A DNA stretch of 64,000 nucleotides from JBIQJD01 sp044507695 (GTDB lineage Bacteria > Bacteroidota > Ignavibacteria > Ignavibacteriales > Ignavibacteriaceae), in contig JBIQJD010000008.1 of NCBI GenBank assembly GCA_044507695.1, forward strand, positions 62,001 to 126,000, in the 5' to 3' direction. Below the pieces are notes generated by a model. The model worked only from the letters and a program-made list of their open reading frames with translations. It was not told where the DNA came from and made no database searches. Within the stretch, counting starts at the first letter, position 1, and each line of letters opens with the position of its first letter. Position numbers and translations under genes: made by a program. This document shows positions 15,170-23,429 of this stretch, in pieces.

Positions 15170-15352
15170 CTCAGGGAGGTAAATTATAAATTATTTTTTC
15201 AGATAAATTATCCTTCAGCACAAAGCAGGAGAATAAATATTCATCATTATGCAGAGTAATTGAAAGACCGGTTGATAAATGAAATTCTACCAGTAACGGG
15301 GTAAACCACATGAACAATTTTAATAATTAAGAATTGTTTCTGAACTGATGAC
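15170..15352. other. Divergent intergenic spacer between the sulfur leader and lacI
   Basis: No gene is visible. The only structure noted is an inverted repeat AACAATT (15313-15319) and AATTGTT (15332-15338) with a 12-base spacer, which could be an operator half-site pair. Otherwise the sequence is AT-rich and unremarkable. Confidence 0.4.
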
Positions 15353-15400
15353 TTGACAAGAAGGAACTAAAATATTAATTTCTATGCAAACGTTTGCGCA
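15353..15400 (+). promoter_or_regulatory. lacI promoter with LacI-type operator
   Basis: TTGACA (15353-15358), a 17-base spacer and TAATTT (15376-15381) form a possible promoter. GCAAACGTTTGC (15386-15397) is a perfect palindrome centred on CG, the classic LacI/GalR-family operator, and lies between the -10 element and the start codon at 15407. This strongly suggests that the regulator represses its own gene. The operator call is firm, the promoter elements less so. Confidence 0.7.
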
Positions 15401-15406
15401 ATTTTA

Positions 15407-16441
15407 ATGATAACATTAACAGACATAGCAGAAAAAGCCGGCGTTGCAGTTTCAACTGTATCCAGAGTGCTGAATAATAAAGCACAGAAGTACAGAATAA
15501 GCAAGGCAACAAGAGATCTTGTACTTCAGGCAGCTAAAGAACTCAACTACCATCCTAATGAACTTGCAAGGGGTTTACGGCTTAACAAAACACATACAAT
15601 CGGTCTTATGGTTCCGGATATTTCAAATCCTTTCTTCGCATACATTACTCACGTTATACAGACTCAGGCTTCGCAGTATGGTTATAGTCTTATTGTTTGC
15701 AGTACAAATGAAAACATTAATACAGAAGTTGAACAGATAGAACTTTTAAGGCGCAAAGGGATAGACGGATATATAATCATGCCAATTGGAACCAGGTATG
15801 AACATATTGAAGAACTGCTTAATCTGAACAAACCCGTTGTACTGATTGACAGATGCATTGATGAATTAAATACAAATTCAGTTAGTGTTGATAATTATAC
15901 TGGCGCATATAATGCTGTTGAACACCTGATAAATAAAGGCCATACCCGAATTGCAATAATTCAGGGGCTGCCAAATACATCCACAAATACTGCGCGGGTA
16001 AACGGCTATAAAGATGCTTTAACAAAAAATGGAATAACTGTAAATCCCAACTATATTGTTGGGAATGATTTCAGAAAAGAAAATGGTTATATAGAAACGA
16101 AACTATTAATTAACCTTGAATCGAGACCTACTGCAATTTTTTCAACGAGTGATCTTATAACTCTCGGCGCCCTGGAAGCAATTTCAGAGGAGAACCTGAG
16201 CATACCTGATGATATATCAGTAGTAGCTTTTGATGATGTTGATTTTGCTCCTTTTTTATTTGCTCCTTTAACTGCTGTACGCCAACCGAGGGAATTAATG
16301 GGGGAAGTAGCTGTTAAAATATTAATAGAAAATATAAGTACACGTACAAACCCCCAAAAGAAATCAATAGTATTAAAACCGGAATTGATAGTCAGGAAAT
16401 CTGTCCTGGATCTGGGCAGGGTTCATTCCATCAGTGCTTAG
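15407..16441 (+). CDS. LacI/GalR-family sugar-responsive transcriptional regulator
   Basis: A 344-residue protein. Residues 2-50 are the LacI HTH (LTDIAEKAGVAVSTVSRVL) with hinge helix NELARGLR near 53-60. Residues about 62-335 form a periplasmic-binding-protein-like effector domain (TIGLMVPDISNPFF, VLIDRCID, VVAFDDVDFA). It heads the plus-strand carbohydrate locus and has a perfect operator at 15386-15397 just before its start, with a weaker one after its end. It is the obvious candidate to control the ABC importer and following genes; the effector sugar cannot be told from sequence. Confidence 0.93.
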   Translation: MITLTDIAEKAGVAVSTVSRVLNNKAQKYRISKATRDLVLQAAKELNYHPNELARGLRLNKTHTIGLMVPDISNPFFAYITHVIQTQASQYGYSLIVCSTNENINTEVEQIELLRRKGIDGYIIMPIGTRYEHIEELLNLNKPVVLIDRCIDELNTNSVSVDNYTGAYNAVEHLINKGHTRIAIIQGLPNTSTNTARVNGYKDALTKNGITVNPNYIVGNDFRKENGYIETKLLINLESRPTAIFSTSDLITLGALEAISEENLSIPDDISVVAFDDVDFAPFLFAPLTAVRQPRELMGEVAVKILIENISTRTNPQKKSIVLKPELIVRKSVLDLGRVHSISA

Positions 16442-16454
16442 AGAAATATTTTTG

Positions 16455-16487
16455 CTCAAATTGCGCAAACGATTGTTCAAATTTGAG
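16455..16487 (+). promoter_or_regulatory. Possible second LacI operator nested in a hairpin upstream of the ABC importer
   Basis: TGCGCAAACGATTGTTCA (16462-16479) is centred on CG and matches the palindromic half-sites at six of nine positions, sharing GCGCA and CAAACG with the 15386-15397 site. It is enclosed by an 8-base inverted repeat CTCAAATT (16455-16462) / AATTTGAG (16480-16487). It lies about 80 bases before the sugar-binding lipoprotein gene. It may be an operator, a weak lacI terminator, or both. Confidence 0.45.
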
Positions 16488-16563
16488 ATTAGTTCTTCAA
16501 AATTCAGTTTTTAGCCTGAGATAGCAAAAAAAAATTCCCAATTTAGAACGGAAGGGCATTCGC

Positions 16564-17874
16564 TTGAAAATCTTATTCAGATTACTTCTTGTACCGATGT
16601 TTATTCTCTGCCTTAGCTGCGGCGGTGAAAATAAAAACGATGCTTCCGGAAAAACCACACTTGTTTTCTGGCATAGTTTCGTTCATTCAACTATTCCCGC
16701 TTTAAATGAATTAATTGCAAAGTTTGAAGAAGAACATCCGGATATAAAAATTAAAGCGCAGTATATTCCAACCGGTGATGCTTTAATCCAGAAACTGATT
16801 ACCGCTGTGCAGAGCAATTCCGCTCCCGATATTTCCTGGCTTCACTCCGATTATTTTGAAGACCTTGTTGGTGCCGATGCAATTTATAAGATGGATGATT
16901 TCATTAATGGGGAAAATGGAATTTCACAGGAAGAAATTGATGATATTTACCCTGCGTTGATTCAATATTCAAAATGGCGCGGCACACTTTACAGCCTGCC
17001 AATGGAAGCTACAAATATTGCTCTTCTGTATAATAAAGAAATGTTCAGGAAAGCCGGGTTAAGCGGTCCGCCAAGTAATTGGGATGAGCTTTACGAATAT
17101 TCCAAAAAATTAACTGTTGATAATAATGGTGATGGGATTAATGATCAAACAGGATTTTTTGTACCGATTTTTCCTGCGGCGGGTCCGCGGGGCGGATGGA
17201 TGGTCTGGCAGTGGATGCCTTTCTTATGGCAGGCCGGCGGAGATTATATAAATGAAGAGCAAACAGCAGTGCTGTACAACAGTGAAGCCGGTGTTGCCGC
17301 ACTTGAAATATGGCAGAAATTATACCGCGATCTGAAACTTGAGACATTTACTTCTGATTTTGATGTTGTTTTTGCTTCAAACAGACTTGCAATGGCGCTG
17401 GATGGTTCATGGAGTTTACCCAATTATAAAAATCTCTTGAAAAATGTTGATTGGGCATTTGCACCACTGCCTGCAGGACCTGATAAACAGGCAACAATTG
17501 TTGGTGGTGAATACCTATCAATATTTAAACAATGTGAAGATCCTGATGCTGCATGGAAATTTTTAAAGTGGATTATAAGACCTGATATTCAGGCGTTCTG
17601 GTCAATGAAATCAGGTTATCTGCCTATAAGGCATGAAGCGCTTAATGTTCCTGAGTTTCAGAAGTACCTGGAAGAAAATCCCAATTTAAAAGTATTTGTT
17701 GATCAGATGGAATTTGGCTATGCAATGAAACAGATTGATTACGGTGCACTTGAAATAAACCGCCACGTAGCAGAAGCAATTGAGAAAGCAACAATCGGTA
17801 AACAGGATGCACAAAAAGCATTGAATGAATCGGCAAAAAAATCTAATGATATATTGAAAAGAGCCAAAAAGTGA
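16564..17874 (+). CDS. ABC transporter sugar-binding lipoprotein
   Basis: A 436-residue family-1 extracellular solute-binding protein. I use TTG 16564 as start because it gives a proper signal (MKILFRLLLVPMFIL) ending in a lipobox LSC-G with Cys19 lipidated. The mature part has typical motifs: LVFWHSF near the N-terminus, APDISWLHSD, and GGEYLSIFK in the second lobe. It delivers an oligosaccharide to the two permeases that follow (4-base overlap with the first). A close paralogue begins at 63151. Confidence 0.92.
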   Translation: MKILFRLLLVPMFILCLSCGGENKNDASGKTTLVFWHSFVHSTIPALNELIAKFEEEHPDIKIKAQYIPTGDALIQKLITAVQSNSAPDISWLHSDYFEDLVGADAIYKMDDFINGENGISQEEIDDIYPALIQYSKWRGTLYSLPMEATNIALLYNKEMFRKAGLSGPPSNWDELYEYSKKLTVDNNGDGINDQTGFFVPIFPAAGPRGGWMVWQWMPFLWQAGGDYINEEQTAVLYNSEAGVAALEIWQKLYRDLKLETFTSDFDVVFASNRLAMALDGSWSLPNYKNLLKNVDWAFAPLPAGPDKQATIVGGEYLSIFKQCEDPDAAWKFLKWIIRPDIQAFWSMKSGYLPIRHEALNVPEFQKYLEENPNLKVFVDQMEFGYAMKQIDYGALEINRHVAEAIEKATIGKQDAQKALNESAKKSNDILKRAKK

Positions 17875-18833
17875 CACAAACAGAAACAGTATTAAAACAA
17901 GAAGGAACTGAACTAGCTGCCGTTATTGATCAACGGAAGAAACTGAAAGTTCCAAGGTATAAGAAGGGAGACGGGTTGAGTGCTCTGCTTTTCTTATCAC
18001 CAACGCTTATTGTTTTTACTGCGTTCATTCTCTTTCCTGTATTCTTTTCTTTTTATCTGAGTTTTCAGAAATGGAATATGTTCAGCGGTGATACAACATT
18101 CGTCGGGCTGGATAATTATATAAGATTATTCCAGAATGAGGAATTCTGGCAGGTACTTAAAAACACGGTGATATACACTGTTGGAACAATTCCACTCAAC
18201 ATGGCATTCTCACTTTTCATTGCTTACATACTTAATAAAAAAATTATTGGTAAGAAATTTTTAAGAACGGCTTTCTTTGCACCAGTTATAATTTCACCCG
18301 TTGCCGCCGCATTAATATGGCGCTGGCTTTATGATCCAAATTTTGGTCTGGTTAATTATTTCATAGCAATCTTTGGTGTAGATGCTGTTAACTGGCTGAA
18401 TGATCCTTCCGCAGCAATGTTTGCATTAATTATAATGGGAGTCTGGAAAACATTCGGAATAAACATGGTGTTGTTTTCCGCCGGATTGCAGGGAATTCCC
18501 GATTCATACTATGAAGCTGCCGATATTGACGGCGCAGGCAAAATGCACAAGTTCTGGTACATTACAATTCCAATGCTTGCACCTACAACATTTTTCATTC
18601 TTGTAATGTCAATGATCAGCTCATTCCAGGTATTTGATATTGTTTACGTACTTACTTCCGGCGGGCCTCTCGGTTCTACAAAGGTGCTTGTGTTTTACGT
18701 TTATGAATACGCATTTAAATTTTTTGAGATGGGTTACGCATCAGCGGCAGCATATGTTCTGTTTGCAATATTGTTTGCTGTAACAATGCTTCAGGTAAAA
18801 TATATGAAAACAAGAATGGCGGGTATAAGATGA
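17871..18833 (+). CDS. ABC sugar transporter permease, MalF/UgpA type
   Basis: A 320-residue inner-membrane subunit starting with GTG that overlaps the upstream TGA by 4 bases (translational coupling). About 40 cytoplasmic residues precede six transmembrane segments. The EAA loop EAADIDGAGKMHKFWYITIP, which contacts the ATPase, is intact. It pairs with the MalG-type permease that follows with another 4-base overlap. No ATPase gene is present in the window, so a shared MsmK/UgpC-type ATPase elsewhere is implied. Confidence 0.93.
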   Translation: MTQTETVLKQEGTELAAVIDQRKKLKVPRYKKGDGLSALLFLSPTLIVFTAFILFPVFFSFYLSFQKWNMFSGDTTFVGLDNYIRLFQNEEFWQVLKNTVIYTVGTIPLNMAFSLFIAYILNKKIIGKKFLRTAFFAPVIISPVAAALIWRWLYDPNFGLVNYFIAIFGVDAVNWLNDPSAAMFALIIMGVWKTFGINMVLFSAGLQGIPDSYYEAADIDGAGKMHKFWYITIPMLAPTTFFILVMSMISSFQVFDIVYVLTSGGPLGSTKVLVFYVYEYAFKFFEMGYASAAAYVLFAILFAVTMLQVKYMKTRMAGIR

Positions 18834-19678
18834 TTCTGAATAAGAAAAAATCCGCACCCGCTGAAACTGCAAAAAGTATTTTAACTCACGTGATGATTTA
18901 CATTCTCGCGATCATTACACTTGCGCCTTTTGTGTGGATGATTCTTACTTCGTTTAAAGATCTGGGAGAGATTTTTGTCTACCCGCCAAAGTGGCTTCCT
19001 GAAAGACTAAAATTTGAAAATTATGTTAATGCATTTGAAGCCGCTCCTTTCGGAAGATATTATCTTAACAGTTTATTCGTTGCTTCAGTTGTTACAATCG
19101 GCCAGTTAATTACATGTTCAATGGCGGCATTTGCTTTTGCAAGACTTCAGTTCCGCGGAAGAAATGTTCTCTTCTTCATTTTTCTCGGCACAATGATGAT
19201 TCCATACAATGTTACGATGATTCCAAGTTTTATGGTTCTTTACTGGCTTGGCTGGATTGACTCATTCAAGGCTTTAATTGTTCCGGGGTTAGCATCTGCA
19301 TTTGGTGTATTTCTGCTGCGCCAGTTTTTTATGACAATCCCTAAAGAACTTGAAGAAGCCGCCTACATCGACGGCGCAACACGATTCGGAGTATTAAGAA
19401 GAATAATAATTCCGCTTTCAAAGCCGGCGCTTGCCACACTTGCAATCTTTACATTCATGGGCGTGTTCAATGATTTTATCTGGGCGCTCATTGTAATTAA
19501 TTCAGAAGAAATGAGAACAGTACAGCTTGGGCTGGCGATTTTCCGTGACAGGTATTTAACTCAATGGGATTTATTAATGGCAGGTTCGGTAACTGCTGTC
19601 CTTCCCATATTGATTGTGTTTTTCTTTGCTCAATCATATTTCATTAAAGGAATAACATTGAGCGGGTTAAAAGAATAA
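18830..19678 (+). CDS. ABC sugar transporter permease, MalG/UgpE type
   Basis: A 282-residue permease with six transmembrane segments and an EAA motif (ELEEAAYIDGATRFGVLRRI). It overlaps the preceding permease by 4 bases and ends at the typical GITLSGLKE C-terminus of CUT1 permeases. Forms the heterodimeric channel of the sugar importer. The next gene starts 2 bases later. Confidence 0.93.
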   Translation: MILNKKKSAPAETAKSILTHVMIYILAIITLAPFVWMILTSFKDLGEIFVYPPKWLPERLKFENYVNAFEAAPFGRYYLNSLFVASVVTIGQLITCSMAAFAFARLQFRGRNVLFFIFLGTMMIPYNVTMIPSFMVLYWLGWIDSFKALIVPGLASAFGVFLLRQFFMTIPKELEEAAYIDGATRFGVLRRIIIPLSKPALATLAIFTFMGVFNDFIWALIVINSEEMRTVQLGLAIFRDRYLTQWDLLMAGSVTAVLPILIVFFFAQSYFIKGITLSGLKE

Positions 19679-19680
19679 TT

Positions 19681-21027
19681 ATGAAAAATAAAATCAACAT
19701 AATGCTTGCGCTTTTTGTCTTTGCAGCATGCGCCTTTATAACCAGGGCACAATACCCGGATATTCCTGCTGCAAGCAGCGGTGAAATTCAATTTTATGTT
19801 GATCATGCATCATTCAACGGAACAGAGGATTACCAGTTTGTTGAATTTTATATCATGCTCTTTGCCGATCAGCTAAATGCAGATGAAGATGAGGATGAAT
19901 TGAAAGCTGAGTATGCTGTAAATACTATTATTACTGATACACATCAGAATGAAGTAAACAAAAATTCATGGGAAACCGAAGCTGTAATTGATGATGAAGT
20001 TTCATCAACCAAAATTATTTATGACAAGTGGATCGAAAATCTTTTACCCGGAGAATATAATCTTAAAATCAATTTAAAGGATAAATCATCCGGCAGAAAA
20101 GGTGAAGCTGAATATGCATTTATAATTAAGAAAGAAGAAGAAAATATTCCTTCTGCAAGCCAGATTGAATTTGTATCACGGATAGAAACCGGTGCGGCAG
20201 AAAATCAGTTTTCAAAGGGGAAATATTCCGTAATACCAAATCCTTCACGCCGTTACGGAATGCTGAATCCAATTCTTTACCTTTACTTTGAAATATATAA
20301 TCTGCCGGATGAATCAGATTCACTGCTTATAAAATATTCTGCAATTAATTCATCCGGAGAAACAGTAAAGAATTTCCCGTCCGCTTATGTAAAAGTAAAC
20401 GGCAGTTCAGCAGCAGTAGTACACGGTTTGAACACTGCAAATATGCCATCAGGAATTTATGATCTTTCTGCACAGGTAATGGAATTAAACGGAAACAAAC
20501 TTGCAGAACTCCGCCGCAGGTTTGAAGTAATACAGATGGATTATACAGAGCTTCAGCAAAATTTTTTCGTGGATGAAGCGGAAGTATTTGGAAAGCTCCT
20601 TTCAATAATCGGTTCACCTAATGAAATAAAAATTTATGAATCACTTGAACAGAGCGCCAAACCATCATTCATACTTCAGTACTGGAAAAATCTTGATCCA
20701 ACTCCCGGCACTCCTGAAAATGAATATCTCACGAGGATTCAGCAAAGATTTATATATGCAGAAAAGAATTTTGGATGGGGCAGTACTCCGGGCTGGCAGA
20801 CAGAAAGAGGAAGAATTTTGCTTAAGTACGGGATGCCCGATGAGATAGATCAGCATCAATCGGAACCGGATACGCGTCCTTATGAAATCTGGAAATACAA
20901 ACAGGAGAGAAGCTTCATTTTTGTTTTTGCTGATTTAAGAGATAACGGAAATTATGTACTAATTCATTCTGATAAAGAAGGAGAGATATCGAATTTAAGA
21001 TGGCCGGATTATATAAAGCTGCTTTAA
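19681..21027 (+). CDS. Secreted GWxTD-domain protein
   Basis: A 448-residue protein with a signal peptide (about 1-23, ending TRAQ). Residues about 25-290 are beta-rich with PNPSRRYGMLNPILYLYFEI. The C-terminal part (about 300-448) carries FGWGSTPGWQTERGRILLKY, the GWxTD domain typical of Bacteroidota/Ignavibacteria surface or periplasmic proteins, then GMPDEID. The molecular function is not established. It begins 2 bases after the permease, so it belongs to the importer operon; a role in binding or surface assembly is inferred. Confidence 0.75.
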   Translation: MKNKINIMLALFVFAACAFITRAQYPDIPAASSGEIQFYVDHASFNGTEDYQFVEFYIMLFADQLNADEDEDELKAEYAVNTIITDTHQNEVNKNSWETEAVIDDEVSSTKIIYDKWIENLLPGEYNLKINLKDKSSGRKGEAEYAFIIKKEEENIPSASQIEFVSRIETGAAENQFSKGKYSVIPNPSRRYGMLNPILYLYFEIYNLPDESDSLLIKYSAINSSGETVKNFPSAYVKVNGSSAAVVHGLNTANMPSGIYDLSAQVMELNGNKLAELRRRFEVIQMDYTELQQNFFVDEAEVFGKLLSIIGSPNEIKIYESLEQSAKPSFILQYWKNLDPTPGTPENEYLTRIQQRFIYAEKNFGWGSTPGWQTERGRILLKYGMPDEIDQHQSEPDTRPYEIWKYKQERSFIFVFADLRDNGNYVLIHSDKEGEISNLRWPDYIKLL

Positions 21028-21047
21028 TTTCTTTAAAGGAAATATTC

Positions 21048-22004
21048 ATGAAAAAGTTTTACAGCAAAATATTGGCAGTTATTGTTCTTCTGATACTTGT
21101 TCCGCTATTAAATCCGGGTTGTACAGAAGAAAATAACACATTAGCACCGTACGTGGGTTCGCCGGTCATGTCAAACATCATGGTTGAACCGGCATCTTTC
21201 AAACCCAAAATAACATGGGTTGGCGGTTATGCTTCAGTTGTTGGAGTAAACAGGGGAACCCGCGCTGCTCTTGATTCTTCACTCGTATGGCTGATACATT
21301 CTTCTGAAGATAACATTCACTATCCGGTTACGTTTGGTGATGCAGTTGCCGGAACGGAAGACCTTACCAGTCAATATGGAGGAACGAAAGCTGATACACT
21401 TTCAGAAGATGAAACTTATACTTTCTGGGTAATGAAGGCAGAATTGTGGACTCAGATTTCATCCCAATCAGGTAAGATATTACAAATAGATTCAAGCATC
21501 TCACAATCCCAATTTACAATTACCGGAGATACAATATTTGTTGGTACTGAGCTGCACTCACAAAAGTCCGGCAATCTTGATGTGTTCATCAATATTGAAA
21601 ACGTTGTTGCACAGGGAAGGCTCGGACAAATTTCAGTAACAGCAACAAACAGCAACAGACCAATAGTAAGCTGGACGATAACCGAAGAAGGAGTTGACGA
21701 TACCTTATTTGTATCAGCTATCGGATTGGTTGAAGGACAGCAGTTCAATAATCTTTATATGCTTTGGGATATGTACTCCGTAACAGACAGCGCCGGCACG
21801 CAATTGTATGGCAGAGAAAATGTTATTCCTAAACCTCTTCAGATTGGAGATGCTGTGCCCGGAACAATTGTGTTTAAGGAATTGGAAGGTGATCTGGAAA
21901 GAGGAAAAGCATATTACATATGGATTGCAAGCAAACATTGGGACAGAAACAACAGAACCAGGTTTGCACCGGGTTATTGTTATGCAACATTTAATGTCCG
22001 TTGA
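21048..22004 (+). CDS. Secreted lipoprotein, unknown function
   Basis: I choose ATG 21048 over the earlier in-frame ATG 21000, because it gives a clean lipoprotein signal (MKKFYSKILAVIVLLILVP) with Cys25 after LLNPG and follows an AAAGGA site. The mature part of about 290 residues is beta-rich, with two similar stretches (SLVWLIHSSEDN and LYMLWDMYSV, each followed by IPKPLQIGDAVPGT-like or VTFGDAVAGT) that suggest a duplicated Ig-like module. No family was recognised. Neighbours suggest a surface role in glycan handling. Confidence 0.6.
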   Translation: MKKFYSKILAVIVLLILVPLLNPGCTEENNTLAPYVGSPVMSNIMVEPASFKPKITWVGGYASVVGVNRGTRAALDSSLVWLIHSSEDNIHYPVTFGDAVAGTEDLTSQYGGTKADTLSEDETYTFWVMKAELWTQISSQSGKILQIDSSISQSQFTITGDTIFVGTELHSQKSGNLDVFINIENVVAQGRLGQISVTATNSNRPIVSWTITEEGVDDTLFVSAIGLVEGQQFNNLYMLWDMYSVTDSAGTQLYGRENVIPKPLQIGDAVPGTIVFKELEGDLERGKAYYIWIASKHWDRNNRTRFAPGYCYATFNVR

Positions 22005-22019
22005 TAAATCGGAGACAAA

Positions 22020-23309
22020 ATGAAATTAAAATATACCGGTTATACTTTTATAATTTTTATTCTAATAAACGCTCAGGTTTTTTGCGGCGGTACTGAATTT
22101 AATTCAATCACCGGTGCAAAAACTATTTCATTAAATAATTTGTTTATCGCGGGCAGTGATGGTTTAACAAGCGTTTATAAAAATCCTGCAGGTCTTTCAT
22201 TCATCAGCAGCCCTATGATTGATCTTTCAATTGTTGATCAAATGGGGCAGCAGAAATTTATAAATAATAATTCTGTGCGCCGTTCATTCCGTTATGATGA
22301 TTTTACAATAGGCGGCGGACTTGCATTAAAGTTAGGGAATAATTTTACTGCCGCAGTTGCATATCTGCCTGTTACAGATTACAGAACCGAATGGCCTTTC
22401 CTTTCGTTGCGGAGTAATGATTCTCTTTCTTCTATTCTTGGTTTTAATGTGTTCAACCGGATAAGAATAAACTCAATAACTCCTGCCGTTTCAATTCTGT
22501 TTGATAATATTTCAATAGGAGCTTCGGTTAATATTTACGTGGTGGATTTTAACATGGCATTTCCTGTAAACAATGTAAGTTGGATGCAGGGAGCAGGAGT
22601 TGCCGCTTATCAGATGGAATACAAACTTGATGCGCTTTCATTCGGATTTACACTTGGCGCGCAGGCTGATCTTAATGATCAATTAAAGTTAGGTGCGGTA
22701 ATAAGAAGTGGATTCAATTCTTCACTGGAAGGTGATGCATCTACCCGAATGTTTGCTGAGCTTGATTCAACAGTGCAGACATCAAATGTTAAAACCGATT
22801 TTGAAATGCCGTGGCAGTTTGGTTTGGGCATCGTCTATTCTCTTCAGCCTGATTTAAAAATAAATATTGATGCACAGTATAATCTTTGGGGAAGCACGAA
22901 AGATAAACTTGATTTTGAATTTGATAATTCAACTTGGCAAAACGGTCTGAGCAGCAGTGATGAAGTATACGGATTCACTCCTGCTTCATTCAATTTTAAA
23001 AATAATAATTCACTTCAGGCAGGAATTGGAATTGAATATTACCCGCTTGATTATCTCGCAATCCGTGCAGGTTACAGATATTCAGAATCATCCAATTCAG
23101 AAGAGAACTACAATCTGCTTTTCCCGGATGTAAGCCTTCACAATTTATCAGCGGGATTTGCTTTATCAGAAGAGAATCTGATGCTTGAAGCCGCAGTTTT
23201 GTATTCAATAGGAATCGAAAAAAGCATAAACACTACGCTTCCGGTATTAACAGGTAATTATAGTTCAGATAACATTGTTCCGGTTTTAACACTGAAATAC
23301 AAGTTTTAA
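22020..23309 (+). CDS. Outer-membrane OmpP1/FadL-like beta-barrel protein
   Basis: A 429-residue protein with a signal peptide (ending about residue 22, QVFCGG). The N-terminal motif (GAKTISLNNLFIAGSDGLTS then VYKNPAGLS) is characteristic of the OmpP1/FadL/TodX superfamily, and the rest is alternating beta strands ending LTLKYKF. It forms a 14-stranded outer-membrane pore in relatives, which carry hydrophobic substrates. In this locus it may move glycan fragments or act as an envelope scaffold. Start at 22020 follows the lipoprotein by 15 bases. Confidence 0.8.
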   Translation: MKLKYTGYTFIIFILINAQVFCGGTEFNSITGAKTISLNNLFIAGSDGLTSVYKNPAGLSFISSPMIDLSIVDQMGQQKFINNNSVRRSFRYDDFTIGGGLALKLGNNFTAAVAYLPVTDYRTEWPFLSLRSNDSLSSILGFNVFNRIRINSITPAVSILFDNISIGASVNIYVVDFNMAFPVNNVSWMQGAGVAAYQMEYKLDALSFGFTLGAQADLNDQLKLGAVIRSGFNSSLEGDASTRMFAELDSTVQTSNVKTDFEMPWQFGLGIVYSLQPDLKINIDAQYNLWGSTKDKLDFEFDNSTWQNGLSSSDEVYGFTPASFNFKNNNSLQAGIGIEYYPLDYLAIRAGYRYSESSNSEENYNLLFPDVSLHNLSAGFALSEENLMLEAAVLYSIGIEKSINTTLPVLTGNYSSDNIVPVLTLKYKF

Positions 23310-23429
23310 TTAATACCGGTTTACCGGTGAAATATTTTAATGCGGAAAGCCGAAAGGAGGATTTTAACAGGTAACGAAGTGTTCGCTATTAATAATGTTA
23401 AATCAAATTAACCAAACCTGGAGGTAAGT

